NCBI GenBank assembly: GCA_030596225.1
Contig: JAUVKO010000014.1
Coordinates: forward strand, 1 to 17,169
DNA from: Fidelibacterota bacterium
Lineage (GTDB): Bacteria > Fidelibacterota > UBA8477 > JABMPR01
Reading direction: 5' to 3'
DNA length: 17,169 nt
Part shown: positions 1-7,179 of the stretch, piece after piece
Numbering within the stretch: the stretch's first letter is position 1
Layout: each line of letters opens with the position of its first letter
Notes under the pieces: model-generated
Told to the model about the DNA's origin: nothing
What the model saw: the letters and a program-made list of their open reading frames with translations, nothing else
The model's database searches: none
Program-made: the position numbers and the translations under genes

Positions 1-1
1 T

Positions 2-193
2 CCAGAAGAAGAGTATCTTAACTTAGTCAGGATAGCAGGTTTTAATAATTTAGAAATTCGCCAGAAACGTCACATTGATATACCTGAATCATTGGTGTTG
101 GATTATATCACACCGGAAGAGTGGAGCGCCTGGAAAGCCGGTGGAGCCGGCCTGTTTAGCATTACCCTGTATGCTGAAAAGCCTGTAGTATAG
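2..193 (+). CDS. C-terminal end of a probable class I SAM-dependent methyltransferase (partial)
   Basis: An open frame runs in from the left edge (first full codon at 2) and stops with TAG at 191-193, giving 63 residues. The text contains EEYLNLVRIAGFNNLEI, then IDIPESLVLDYITPEEW, and ends SITLYAEKPVV. This order (YL..I..AGF..VEI, a charged middle, then a final beta strand SITV.A.KP) resembles the C-terminal end of ArsM-like/UbiE-like methyltransferases as I remember them. The SAM-binding half lies outside the window, so substrate and family cannot be fixed. The gene converges on lipB, with 77 bp between the stops and no clear terminator hairpin. Confidence 0.5.
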   Translation, partial: PEEEYLNLVRIAGFNNLEIRQKRHIDIPESLVLDYITPEEWSAWKAGGAGLFSITLYAEKPVV

Positions 194-270
194 AATCAAG
201 CGGGGTTACAAGCTGAAAGATTCCAGGTTTGTGATGACTTTTTCCAGGTTGTTGACATGCAATGCTTTCC

Positions 271-906
271 TTAACAATCTATGATATTATCGAATTCAAA
301 AACCGCTTGAAAAGCTTGAATTAAGTGGGATCTTACATCATCAACCTGGATTTCAATATCCAGTAGTTCATTCATGCTTACTGCGCCCCTGCCTTTGATA
401 CCGCATGGTATCATACCGTCAAAATATGACATATTCGGTCTCACATTCAGGGCAAATCCATGCATGGTGACCCAGCGCGACAAACGCACCCCCAGGGCAC
501 AGACTTTTTGATTGCCCACCCAAACACCAGTCATGCCCGGAATACGGACTCCAACAATATCAAAATGCTGCAGAGTGCGGATAATAACCTCTTCCAAATT
601 ATGCATATACCAACTAGCGCTCTTTCGGTGATCTTCCAGATTGATAATGGGATACCCAACCAACTGTCCCGGTCCATGCCAGGTGATGTCTCCACCGCGA
701 TCGCTTTGAATAACCTCTGCATCCCGGGGGTTAAGTAGATTGTTTTGGTTTGCATTTTTACCAAAGGTGTAGACTGGAGGGTGTTCTAACATGATCAGGG
801 TGTCAGGGATATCACCAGCTAGTCGACTGGCGTGTATCTTGCGCTGGAATTCCAATGCGATCTTATATGGGATAAGACCTTTATTAATTATGCACAGATC
901 TGCCAT
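271..906 (-). CDS. lipB: Octanoyltransferase LipB (lipoyl(octanoyl) transferase)
   Basis: Transfers octanoyl groups from acyl carrier protein to the lipoyl domains of 2-oxoacid dehydrogenases and the glycine cleavage H protein in the cytoplasm; LipA then adds sulfur. The 211-residue length is typical. Visible signatures are the RGGDITWHGPGQ block (residues 70-81), a lysine in GNQKVCALGV (K134) and a cysteine in IPCGI (C168). K134 and C168 match the catalytic Lys/Cys pair of LipB. The ATG at 906 is the first start after an in-frame TAA. The only good Shine-Dalgarno-like run (GGAGG) is 17 bases upstream, too far for normal use, so initiation may be weak or coupled to the short upstream frame at 913-1014. 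It lies in the same direction as lpd, another lipoate-related gene, but 324 bp away. Confidence 0.95.
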   Translation of the reverse strand: MADLCIINKGLIPYKIALEFQRKIHASRLAGDIPDTLIMLEHPPVYTFGKNANQNNLLNPRDAEVIQSDRGGDITWHGPGQLVGYPIINLEDHRKSASWYMHNLEEVIIRTLQHFDIVGVRIPGMTGVWVGNQKVCALGVRLSRWVTMHGFALNVRPNMSYFDGMIPCGIKGRGAVSMNELLDIEIQVDDVRSHLIQAFQAVFEFDNIIDC

Positions 907-1230
907 AGAACTTTAGAATAGAACCTCCAGTTTTCGGCAAATGATTTCCGGTAGTATTGTATCCTGATCATTGAATTGAAGCGGGGTGTCAATATCTGGG
1001 AATAAGTATTTCATGCTTTTTTCACATTCATTCTAACGGAGGGGAGGTCCAAGACCAAGCCACTTCTGCCAGCGAAACCGATTCGATTTAACACGCGAAA
1101 ATTCATTACAAGTTATTCAGAAAGCCTGATAATATCTATATATCGGGAGTATCTTCGAAAATCAGTCAATATATTGTATATCTTCCCGTTTTAATGGGAT
1201 AGGTTGCCATTCAATCTTTTGTATCAGCGA
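907..1230. other. 324-bp intergenic region between lpd and lipB
   Basis: Apart from the doubtful short frame at 913-1014, no gene is visible. The part nearest lpd (about 1100-1200) is AT-rich and a plausible place for a lipB promoter, but no convincing -35/-10 pair stands out. A GC-rich block at about 1035-1085 contains a small GGTC-CAA-GACC inverted repeat (1046-1056) and interrupts the AT-rich surroundings. Just after the lpd stop a weak inverted repeat (TCCC/GGGA around 1186-1201) lacks a T-tract, so I do not call a terminator. Confidence 0.5.
913..1014 (-). CDS. Possible 33-residue leader peptide in frame with lipB (doubtful)
   Basis: ATG at 1014-1012 opens a 33-codon frame (starts MKYLFPDIDTPLQF, ends LEVLF) that stops with TAA only six bases before the lipB ATG, in the same reading frame. 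I recognise no family and see no Shine-Dalgarno ahead of it. It could be a translated leader, a relic of a longer lipB N-terminus, or chance. LipB proteins normally start close to this lipB ATG, so an authentic N-terminal extension is unlikely. Confidence 0.15.
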   Translation of the reverse strand: MKYLFPDIDTPLQFNDQDTILPEIICRKLEVLF

Positions 1231-2619
1231 TTAAAGATGTATACCTTTTCCCAGAGCTAAGCCGGATGCTTCCATGATCATCTCAGAAAGGGTCGGATGG
1301 GCATGGATAGTTTCCAGAACAACTTCATGAGTTGCCTCCAAGGCACGGGCAATCCCAATTTCCCCAATAAGTTCAGTCGCTTCTGCGCCTATGATGTGGG
1401 CACCTAAAAGTTCACCGTTCTGGGCATCATAGATCAGTTTTGTAAACCCATCTGTCTCACCAACGGCCATGGCCTTCCCTGAGCCTCGATAAGGAAATTT
1501 TCCAATCTTAAGTTTATAGCCAGCTTCTATGGCTTCTTTTTCAGTTAGTCCAATTGAAGCAACCTGTGGTGTGCAGTAGGTGCAACCGGGCACGTTATCA
1601 TAATACATGGGTTTGATATCCAGACCGGCAAGATGTTCTATCGCCGTAATCCCCTCATGGAAGGCAACATGAGCAAGCCAGGGCGGACCGGCAACATCAC
1701 CAATAGCATAAATCCCTTGAGCGCTGGTTTGCATATAATCATTGGTCTTGATCCAGCCTTTTTCAAGGGTGACCCCCGCTGTTTCCAACCCCAGGTCTTC
1801 TACATTTCCCTGAACTCCGATGGCAACCAGAACCTTGTCTGCATCCAGTTCCAGCACATTACCTGTTTTGTCTTTCACCATGGCTACAGCATGTTCATTT
1901 GATGCAGAAATTTGATCCACGCTTGTTTCTAGAAGTATCTTTATCTTTTTGCGTTTGAACATTTTCTGAAGTTCTGCTGAAACCTCTTCATCTTCTACAG
2001 GGAGTAGCTGTGGCAACATTTCAACAAGTGTCACCTGGCTGCCCATTGCGGCATAGAAATCTGCGAATTCCACACCAATAGCGCCTGCGCCAACAACAAC
2101 AAGTTTTTCTGGGATAGTGTCTAGACTCATGGCCTCTTTAGAGGATATTATTGTTTTTCCATTAAATGGATTTCCGGAAAGAGGTCGAGGTCGAGCACCT
2201 GTAGCGATGATGATGTTTTCAGCACTAATATTTGTATTTTCATCCACCTGAATTTGCTTGTCACCTATTAGTTTGGCTGTTCCATTAATAACCGTCACTG
2301 CATTCTTTTTCATCAGAAAGCCAATGCCTTTTGACAGGGCTTCTGCCACCTGCCGTGAACGACTGATCACTGACGGAAAGTTCACCTTAACACTATTAAC
2401 ACTTACACCATATTTCTTAGCTTTTTGAGCGGTCCGTAACACTTCCGCACTTTTTAATAATGCTTTAGTTGGGATACAGCCCCAGTTAAGACAAATACCA
2501 CCCAGCGCAGCACGTTCAATAAGCACCGTTTTCTTGCCTAGTTGGGCAGCCCGAATAGCGGCAACGTATCCGCCGGGACCCCCTCCGATGATAGCTACAT
2601 CATAGTGTGCTGATGTCAT
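1231..2619 (-). CDS. lpdA: Dihydrolipoyl dehydrogenase (E3 component)
   Basis: FAD-dependent enzyme that reoxidises dihydrolipoamide of 2-oxoacid dehydrogenase complexes and/or the glycine cleavage system with NAD+. The 462 residues are the usual length. In order: FAD-binding GGGPGGYVAAIRAAQLG (12-28); redox-active disulfide GGICLNWGCIPTK with C43 and C48; NAD-binding VVGAGAIGVEFADFYAAMG at mid-protein; second FAD motif IYAIGDV; and the C-terminal interface motif HAHPTLSEM, supplying the His-Glu pair (H441, E446). AAGGA precedes the ATG by about 6 bases and supports this start. It follows the nucleotidyltransferase gene by 36 bp on the same strand, so it is probably the distal gene of the folE-kinase-nucleotidyltransferase-lpd run. 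No E1 or E2 gene is in the window, so its partner complex is unknown. Confidence 0.97.
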   Translation of the reverse strand: MTSAHYDVAIIGGGPGGYVAAIRAAQLGKKTVLIERAALGGICLNWGCIPTKALLKSAEVLRTAQKAKKYGVSVNSVKVNFPSVISRSRQVAEALSKGIGFLMKKNAVTVINGTAKLIGDKQIQVDENTNISAENIIIATGARPRPLSGNPFNGKTIISSKEAMSLDTIPEKLVVVGAGAIGVEFADFYAAMGSQVTLVEMLPQLLPVEDEEVSAELQKMFKRKKIKILLETSVDQISASNEHAVAMVKDKTGNVLELDADKVLVAIGVQGNVEDLGLETAGVTLEKGWIKTNDYMQTSAQGIYAIGDVAGPPWLAHVAFHEGITAIEHLAGLDIKPMYYDNVPGCTYCTPQVASIGLTEKEAIEAGYKLKIGKFPYRGSGKAMAVGETDGFTKLIYDAQNGELLGAHIIGAEATELIGEIGIARALEATHEVVLETIHAHPTLSEMIMEASGLALGKGIHL

Positions 2620-2655
2620 GATAAATCCTTTGTGCTATTCCATCAGGCGACGATT

Positions 2656-3387
2656 TTAATCATCGCCTTTTGTTTTACTTAAATGCAATCTTAGTTCTTC
2701 AAGCTTCTCCGGGGTGCCAATATCAATCCAATAGGCATCATCCATAGTATAAGCAGTAATGCGTGCACCTGCTTTTGCAGCTTTCAAATAGACCGGGATG
2801 GTTGAAAAGGAACGATCAAAGTCTTTCATGTAGTCAAATATCTTTGGTGACAGCACCTGTATTCCATTAAAGGCGTGAGTTTGAAATGAGTCGTTATTCC
2901 AGGATATCTCTTCTTTGGTTCTACGGTTTTCCCAACCACAGAGTAATCGTTTTGAATTGAATCTCAAATAGCGTGATGTCTCGCGATCAGCAACAGCTAT
3001 GGTTGCCAGACTCTTCTTATCCAAGTGATTTGCCAGCAGAGCACCCAGGTCCAGGTTTGTGTAGATATCACTATTGCTCACGAAAAATGCTTCTTCTCCC
3101 CGAAAATGATTCGCTGCAAAGAGCAATCCCCCTCCAGTTTCCAGAAGTTCTTCCTCAACCGAGATTTGGATGTCCATCTCAAAATCATGTGCATCCACAA
3201 AATCGATGACTTGCTGTGCCAGGTGATGGACATTGATCACAAGTGAATCCACACCAGCCTTTTTCAATAACATAATATTGTGTTCAAGCAGGGTTTTGTT
3301 TCCCGCTTTAACCAGACATTTTGGGAGTTGACTGGTTAGGGGCTGTAGCCGGGTTCCTCTTCCGGCAGCAAAGAGCATGGCTTTCAT
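2656..3387 (-). CDS. Sugar-1-phosphate nucleotidyltransferase, MurU-like
   Basis: GT-A-fold nucleotidyltransferase that should join a sugar 1-phosphate to a nucleotide. Visible motifs: MKAMLFAAGRGTRLQPLT (residues 1-18, the NTP-binding loop), LPK with K23, ETGGG (83-87, base contact), NSD (105-107, metal-binding Asp), and YWIDIGTPEKL near 219-229. The 243-residue length with no C-terminal hexapeptide domain matches MurU/COG1208 short forms. Its immediate upstream neighbour (26 bp) is an AmgK-like kinase. AmgK and MurU together convert MurNAc to UDP-MurNAc in the Pseudomonas recycling route, so UDP-sugar formation from a salvaged amino sugar is a reasonable inference. Start: the conserved N-terminus begins at this ATG. 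An ATG six codons upstream (3405) is also open and has a better-placed GGAAG, so the start is not certain. MurNAc specificity is not proven. Confidence 0.85.
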   Translation of the reverse strand: MKAMLFAAGRGTRLQPLTSQLPKCLVKAGNKTLLEHNIMLLKKAGVDSLVINVHHLAQQVIDFVDAHDFEMDIQISVEEELLETGGGLLFAANHFRGEEAFFVSNSDIYTNLDLGALLANHLDKKSLATIAVADRETSRYLRFNSKRLLCGWENRRTKEEISWNNDSFQTHAFNGIQVLSPKIFDYMKDFDRSFSTIPVYLKAAKAGARITAYTMDDAYWIDIGTPEKLEELRLHLSKTKGDD

Positions 3388-3413
3388 ATCTAAATTACCA
3401 CACACATCGCGAT

Positions 3414-4832
3414 TTAAGCTTCCAGCTCTCGGTGGTGTAATACCACGTCGATATCATGGGTTTCTTCAAGATGCGCAGCTAGACGATTAGCAGAATGTAC
3501 CGAGCGATGCTGGCCGCCCGTACAGCCAAAGGCCACCATGAGATCTGTAAAGTTTTGCTCCTCATAACTAGTTACAGCAGTATCAACCATAGAGTAAATT
3601 CGTTTTAACCAGCGATCCATGTCAGGCTTATCAGCAAACCAGTCCATAACCTCCTGATCATTTGCCGACAATTTCTTATAGGCGATTTCACGACCGGGAT
3701 TTGGCAGAAAGCGGCAATCAAAAACAAAACCCCCACCATGACCCCGGTCATCAACGGGAACGCCATGCTTATACGAAAAACTGGATATTCGTACCTTCAA
3801 ACGTAGATTCGCTTTCCCAAATTCACGCAAAGCGGAAGAGCGGATCAATTGCTGAAAAACATCCATCATCACAGGTATGTCAATGGGTAAATCCACCTTG
3901 CGAACTAAATATTCCAGGTTGCGAATAGCGTAGGGAATACTTTGCAGAAAGTGGGTTTTGCGTTCATAGAAACCGCGATAGCCATAAGCACCCATGGCTT
4001 GCATAATGCGAATATAGACAAACGCGTAATAGTGTTTAGTAAAAGCCTCCCGGTCGATGGGAATTAATTTTCCAACAGCATTCAGGTAGTGGTCCAGAAG
4101 ATGTTCTCGTACTTCAAATGGCAGATCAGCCTTGGCATCAAACAAAAGGGACGCAATATCGTATTGCAGGGCTCCTTGTCGACCGCCTTGATAATCAATA
4201 AACCAGGGCTGGTTATCCATGAGCATTATGTTACGGGATTGAAAATCACGATAAAGAAAATGAGATCCGTCTGCCTGCAGGAGAAAGTCAGTAAATGTTC
4301 TGAAATCCTTTTCCAGTTGCTGCTCGTTAAATTGAATATGAGCCAGTTTCAAAAAGTAATATTTAAAATAATTCAAATCCCACATCATTGATTGCCGATC
4401 AAAGCTGTGGTGTGGATATGATTTACGATAATCCAAATCAGCCCCACCGTTGATCTGAAACTCCGGAAGCCGCTCTACCACCTGCTCATAGGTTTTGATC
4501 AGCTTGTCAGGAAAACCTTTACTTTCATCCCGTGATTTCAAAAGATGATCGAAGAGTGTTACGTCCCCAAGATCCTGTTGCAGGTATATTTGCTTGTCCA
4601 AATCTTCGGAATAGATCTCAGGAACAGAAAGACCTTTGCTTTTGAAGTGTCTGGAAAAAGCTATAAAAGCTTCGTTTTCCAGCCGGTCCTGATTCTTTGC
4701 TCCGATAACTGAACGGGATGCACTGGTAATGCGAAAATACTCTCTGTTCGATCCGTGGGCAGCAAGAGGGCTAAGCTTTTTCACCTCTTCCCTAAAATGG
4801 TCCTCGAATAATTTTTTTAGGTTTTCGGGCAT
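3414..4832 (-). CDS. AmgK-like sugar kinase fused to a RapZ C-terminal domain
   Basis: A two-domain protein of 472 residues. Residues about 20-310 form an aminoglycoside-phosphotransferase/AmgK-like kinase: HGSNREYFRI (26-35), catalytic loop YRDFQSRNIM with D196 and N201, and metal-binding FIDYQGG with D213. Residues about 340-472 match the C-terminal half of RapZ: SFSYKHGVPVDD (351-362), FDCRFLPNP (371-379), GCTGGQHRSV (436-445) and HHREL (466-470). In Escherichia coli this RapZ half binds glucosamine-6-phosphate and small RNAs and tunes GlmS levels. The usual RapZ N-terminal P-loop domain is absent and the kinase takes its place. It sits 34 bp after folE and 26 bp before the MurU-like gene. 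Likely role: phosphorylation of an amino sugar (MurNAc or GlcNAc type), perhaps gated by an amino-sugar phosphate. I recall similar fusions annotated in Bacteroidota, but function there is not settled. Confidence 0.88.
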   Translation of the reverse strand: MPENLKKLFEDHFREEVKKLSPLAAHGSNREYFRITSASRSVIGAKNQDRLENEAFIAFSRHFKSKGLSVPEIYSEDLDKQIYLQQDLGDVTLFDHLLKSRDESKGFPDKLIKTYEQVVERLPEFQINGGADLDYRKSYPHHSFDRQSMMWDLNYFKYYFLKLAHIQFNEQQLEKDFRTFTDFLLQADGSHFLYRDFQSRNIMLMDNQPWFIDYQGGRQGALQYDIASLLFDAKADLPFEVREHLLDHYLNAVGKLIPIDREAFTKHYYAFVYIRIMQAMGAYGYRGFYERKTHFLQSIPYAIRNLEYLVRKVDLPIDIPVMMDVFQQLIRSSALREFGKANLRLKVRISSFSYKHGVPVDDRGHGGGFVFDCRFLPNPGREIAYKKLSANDQEVMDWFADKPDMDRWLKRIYSMVDTAVTSYEEQNFTDLMVAFGCTGGQHRSVHSANRLAAHLEETHDIDVVLHHRELEA

Positions 4833-4866
4833 AGTGTCTCTTTCTTGATTATTCGATGTCGTTCGG

Positions 4867-5436
4867 CTATAAATTTCTCAAACTTATTATACTTAGGAAT
4901 TCAGCCCGTGTTTCCGCTTCATCATGAAATTCTCCCAGCATGGCCGAGGTCGTGGCAAATGAATTTTGCTTTTCCACGCCACGCATTTGCATACAGAGAT
5001 GGCGTCCTTCCAATACAACAGCGACACCGGCAGGGTCCAGTAGATTATTCAGCGCTTCTGCCACCTGGTGGGTGATGCGTTCCTGAATCTGAAGGCGCCG
5101 GGAATACATTTCTAAAATGCGTGGAATCTTTGATAGGCCAATCACTTTTCCCCTGGGGATGTAAGCTACATGTGCCTTTCCAAAAAAGGGTAACAGGTGG
5201 TGTTCACACATACTAAAGAATTCAATATCCCTGACCACTACCATCTCAGAGCATTCGTCTTCAAAGATCGCATCATTCAGGACGTCTTGCAGATTTTGTT
5301 CATAGCCTTTGGAAATGAACTTCCAGGCCTTGGCTACCCGATGGGGAGTTCGGACCAGACCCTTTCGTTCCGGATCTTCTCCAATTTCTGTTAATAGTTG
5401 ACGGGTTATATCTTCAACTTTGCTTAAGTCTTTCAT
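4867..5436 (-). CDS. folE: GTP cyclohydrolase I
   Basis: Opens the GTP imidazole ring and makes 7,8-dihydroneopterin triphosphate, the entry step for folate, tetrahydrobiopterin and queuosine precursors. The 189 residues cover the whole catalytic core with a short N-terminus. Zinc ligands are visible as C77 and H80 in SMCEHHLLPF and C148 in RHLCMQMRG; H79 and H146 match the catalytic histidines. Other family blocks are RTPHRVAKAW, IPRGKVIGLSK and the C-terminal SFATTSAMLG. AGGAGA stands 4 bases before the ATG, a strong start. The preceding gene on the strand (102 bp away) is a PTPS/QueD homologue, which would use the product. The next gene follows after 34 bp. Confidence 0.97.
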   Translation of the reverse strand: MKDLSKVEDITRQLLTEIGEDPERKGLVRTPHRVAKAWKFISKGYEQNLQDVLNDAIFEDECSEMVVVRDIEFFSMCEHHLLPFFGKAHVAYIPRGKVIGLSKIPRILEMYSRRLQIQERITHQVAEALNNLLDPAGVAVVLEGRHLCMQMRGVEKQNSFATTSAMLGEFHDEAETRAEFLSIISLRNL

Positions 5437-5538
5437 TATTTCTCCTGTCCAGGGGACGGTTTTACTTCCCTAACATCAGCCAAGGGATCAATCGGTAGAT
5501 AGCGTGAAAGATAATGCACACCAAGGTAAAAAGGATCG

Positions 5539-5943
5539 TTATTGAGGGCCAAAATAGTCCGTATAGATCGTTGGGGTTTCTTGTAATCGAATCTGGTGCA
5601 AGCTGCCACTGTTTAAATTTGCTGCTATCTGATCCCAAATCCATACGACAATGTTTTCTGTTGAGGGCTGCTTACCCACAAACCAGGGGATATCTATCTC
5701 GATTTGTGAGTGGTCCAATTGGTGAATCACATGTTCGTTGACAACTTCCTTGAGATGCCCCAGATCTACCAGAAATCCGGTTTTTGGGTCTACTGCCCCT
5801 GTAACAGATACCGTCAGCTCATAGTTATGACCATGAACCTGTAAATCCTTGCCAAATGCGGTCAGATTCTCTTCATCACTTAGGGCGGGATTGCCGTATT
5901 GATGTGCAGCACAGAAGTGGAATACTTTATTTAAAACAATCAT
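5539..5943 (-). CDS. 6-pyruvoyl-tetrahydropterin synthase / QueD family protein lacking the canonical Cys
   Basis: A COG0720 (PTPS/QueD) protein of 134 residues. Zinc histidines are H14 (FCAAHQ) and H37 and H39 (HGHNY). The Asp-His pair is LDHSQ (D77, H78), and the pterin-anchoring Glu is in QETP (E122). GFLVDLG and PSTENIVVWIW also fit the family. The catalytic cysteine, normally 4 (QueD) or 6 (PTPS) residues before HGH, is not there: the text reads FGKDLQVHGH, with Asp at -4 and Gly at -6. A Cys does sit next to the first zinc His (C11), where Ser or Asn is usual. It lies just before folE on the same strand, so it should act on dihydroneopterin triphosphate, but whether it makes CPH4, 6-pyruvoyl-H4-pterin or a folate precursor cannot be told. 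A 60-codon frame overlapping its 3' end is out of frame and not credible. Confidence 0.9.
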   Translation of the reverse strand: MIVLNKVFHFCAAHQYGNPALSDEENLTAFGKDLQVHGHNYELTVSVTGAVDPKTGFLVDLGHLKEVVNEHVIHQLDHSQIEIDIPWFVGKQPSTENIVVWIWDQIAANLNSGSLHQIRLQETPTIYTDYFGPQ

Positions 5944-6015
5944 AACAGGTCCGTTTACCTTGCCATAAAGTCAAAATACAGCCGTCAATCATATTATCGT
6001 TTTTAGCTTTTTCAA

Positions 6016-6534
6016 TTAAAAAAACGATTCATCCTGCCAGCGGGTTATATGCCAAGTGTTATTGCTTGTGTCCTTTAAAAAATCAAAAACTGCATTTCCG
6101 GAAAGGAAAAAATCTCCACTAATAGATAGATCAAAGGTTTTGGTCAGGCTGATTTTACCACTTTGGGCAGTATCTTCTGCGATGGTGGCATTCCAGACCA
6201 GTGTAAAATGGTCAAACGTACGAAAGAGTCGTCCCGTCGTGCGAAGTTCAGTATCCAGGCCCCAGTAATTATAACCGCCTGAACCTCCTATATCAGGATC
6301 GTAATAAACAAAGACAAAGCTTGTGTCAAAAAGCTTACTGTAAACCATGCTGTCCCGATAAATATAAGCATAGCGAAAATTTTGAAGAACTTCATCCGGT
6401 GAATATTGCTCAGTCAGCGTTAAGGTGTTGCCACCCTCCAGCAGTCCCTCTGAAGGAGCAAAGGGATTCCAGCACCCAAGCAAAAACATGGTGGTAATTC
6501 CTAGAATAAGTGCTGCTAACTGAAACCGTTTCAC
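6016..6534 (-). CDS. Small lipoprotein with NTF2-like layout, paralogue of its neighbour
   Basis: 172 residues beginning at a GTG codon three bases after the stop of the upstream gene. A lipoprotein signal (MKRFQLAALILGITTMFLLGC) puts the acylated Cys at residue 21. The mature part starts with a short Pro/Ser/Gly spacer, then SPDEVLQNFRYAY, FVFVYYDPD, and ends with W-H-I-T-R-W-Q-D. A helix followed by strands and a final W.I..W.D strand is typical of NTF2/SnoaL-like folds, but I cannot name a function. The upstream gene has the same order of landmarks, so the two look like an old tandem duplication and surely share a transcript. GAGG lies 11 bases before the GTG, inside the upstream gene, which suggests translational coupling. 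Confidence 0.75.
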   Translation of the reverse strand: MKRFQLAALILGITTMFLLGCWNPFAPSEGLLEGGNTLTLTEQYSPDEVLQNFRYAYIYRDSMVYSKLFDTSFVFVYYDPDIGGSGGYNYWGLDTELRTTGRLFRTFDHFTLVWNATIAEDTAQSGKISLTKTFDLSISGDFFLSGNAVFDFLKDTSNNTWHITRWQDESFF

Positions 6535-6537
6535 GTA

Positions 6538-7179
6538 TTATTGTACCTCGGCTTTCAGGTCGCTCCAGCAGGGCAGGGTATCTGATTTAAAATCTTTCCA
6601 GGTGGTGATCTCATAGAGTAAATCTGCATTTTGCACAATTGTCAGGGTGGCTTGCCCTGTGAGTTGACTAGGCAAGTGTGTCTGGCTTTCGATGTACGAC
6701 AAAGTCAGTTCATAGTCAGCTATGACTTCATAGCGATCTTCGAAAGGCGACAATAACTCGTCTTGCCACTCCAGGCGCTGAAGGCCTGTTTTATTCAGAG
6801 ACTGAAACAATTTTGTTATAAAACTTTCCTCTTCCATGTAACCCCACCCTGGTTGTAAACTTGCTGCAACGCCTTCGTCAGGATAAAAAACGAAGACGGT
6901 CCCTGTCTCGGGATTGTTGCTAAGTACATCAAGGTGATAATTCAACTTGTGGGCCGGAAAGGCGCTGGAAAGGTTTTCCAGAACCATCTCCGGTGAAGTG
7001 GGCGGCTTCCAGGCATAGGGATCAGAAGTATCAATTGGTGGTTCAGAATCACGCGGTGTGAATAACTCGCAAGCAACTAGGAAGATCAAGATTATCAGAA
7101 TGGAGATTAAATACTTCATGAAACAAGAAAGTACACCATGTTGTCTCAATTGCAAATCACATGTTGAAAAAGCACTCAT
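6538..7179 (-). CDS. Small lipoprotein with NTF2-like layout (first of a pair)
   Basis: 213 residues if started at 7179, where GAGG stands 7 bases ahead. An internal ATG at 7119 would give a normal lipoprotein signal (MKYLISILIILIFLVAC) but has no visible Shine-Dalgarno. With the upstream start, about 20 extra residues precede the hydrophobic segment. Either way the lipobox FLVAC directs acylation of the Cys. The mature chain has SPEMVLENLSSAF, FVFYPDEG, WGYMEEE and a terminal YEITTWKDF, paralleling SPDEVLQNFRYAY, FVFVYYDPD, NYWGLDTE and WHITRWQDE of the downstream protein. Probable envelope protein of unknown role. It is the first gene of the minus-strand series. The divergent 191-bp gap to the reductase gene probably holds promoters for both. 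Confidence 0.72.
   Translation of the reverse strand: MSAFSTCDLQLRQHGVLSCFMKYLISILIILIFLVACELFTPRDSEPPIDTSDPYAWKPPTSPEMVLENLSSAFPAHKLNYHLDVLSNNPETGTVFVFYPDEGVAASLQPGWGYMEEESFITKLFQSLNKTGLQRLEWQDELLSPFEDRYEVIADYELTLSYIESQTHLPSQLTGQATLTIVQNADLLYEITTWKDFKSDTLPCWSDLKAEVQ

Noticed and set aside
194..270. Near-direct repeat TTCCAGGTT in the gap between the methyltransferase tail and lipB
   Set aside because: Two 9-base copies are too short to mean anything, and no hairpin forms.
1021..1090. Possible tRNA-like or aptamer-like text (ACCGATTCGA, GCCAGCGAAACCG)
   Set aside because: No cloverleaf, acceptor stem or CCA end can be drawn, and the c-di-GMP aptamer words are too partial.
5462..5644. 60-codon minus-strand frame with a hydrophobic C-terminal half
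   Set aside because: It overlaps the 3' part of the PTPS gene in another frame, has no ribosome site and resembles no family; the hydrophobic run comes from the intergenic text.
5996..6028. Inverted repeat ATCGTTTTT / AAAAACGAT around the stop of the second lipoprotein gene
   Set aside because: The stem is almost all A-T and has no following T-tract in the reading direction, so it is not a credible terminator.
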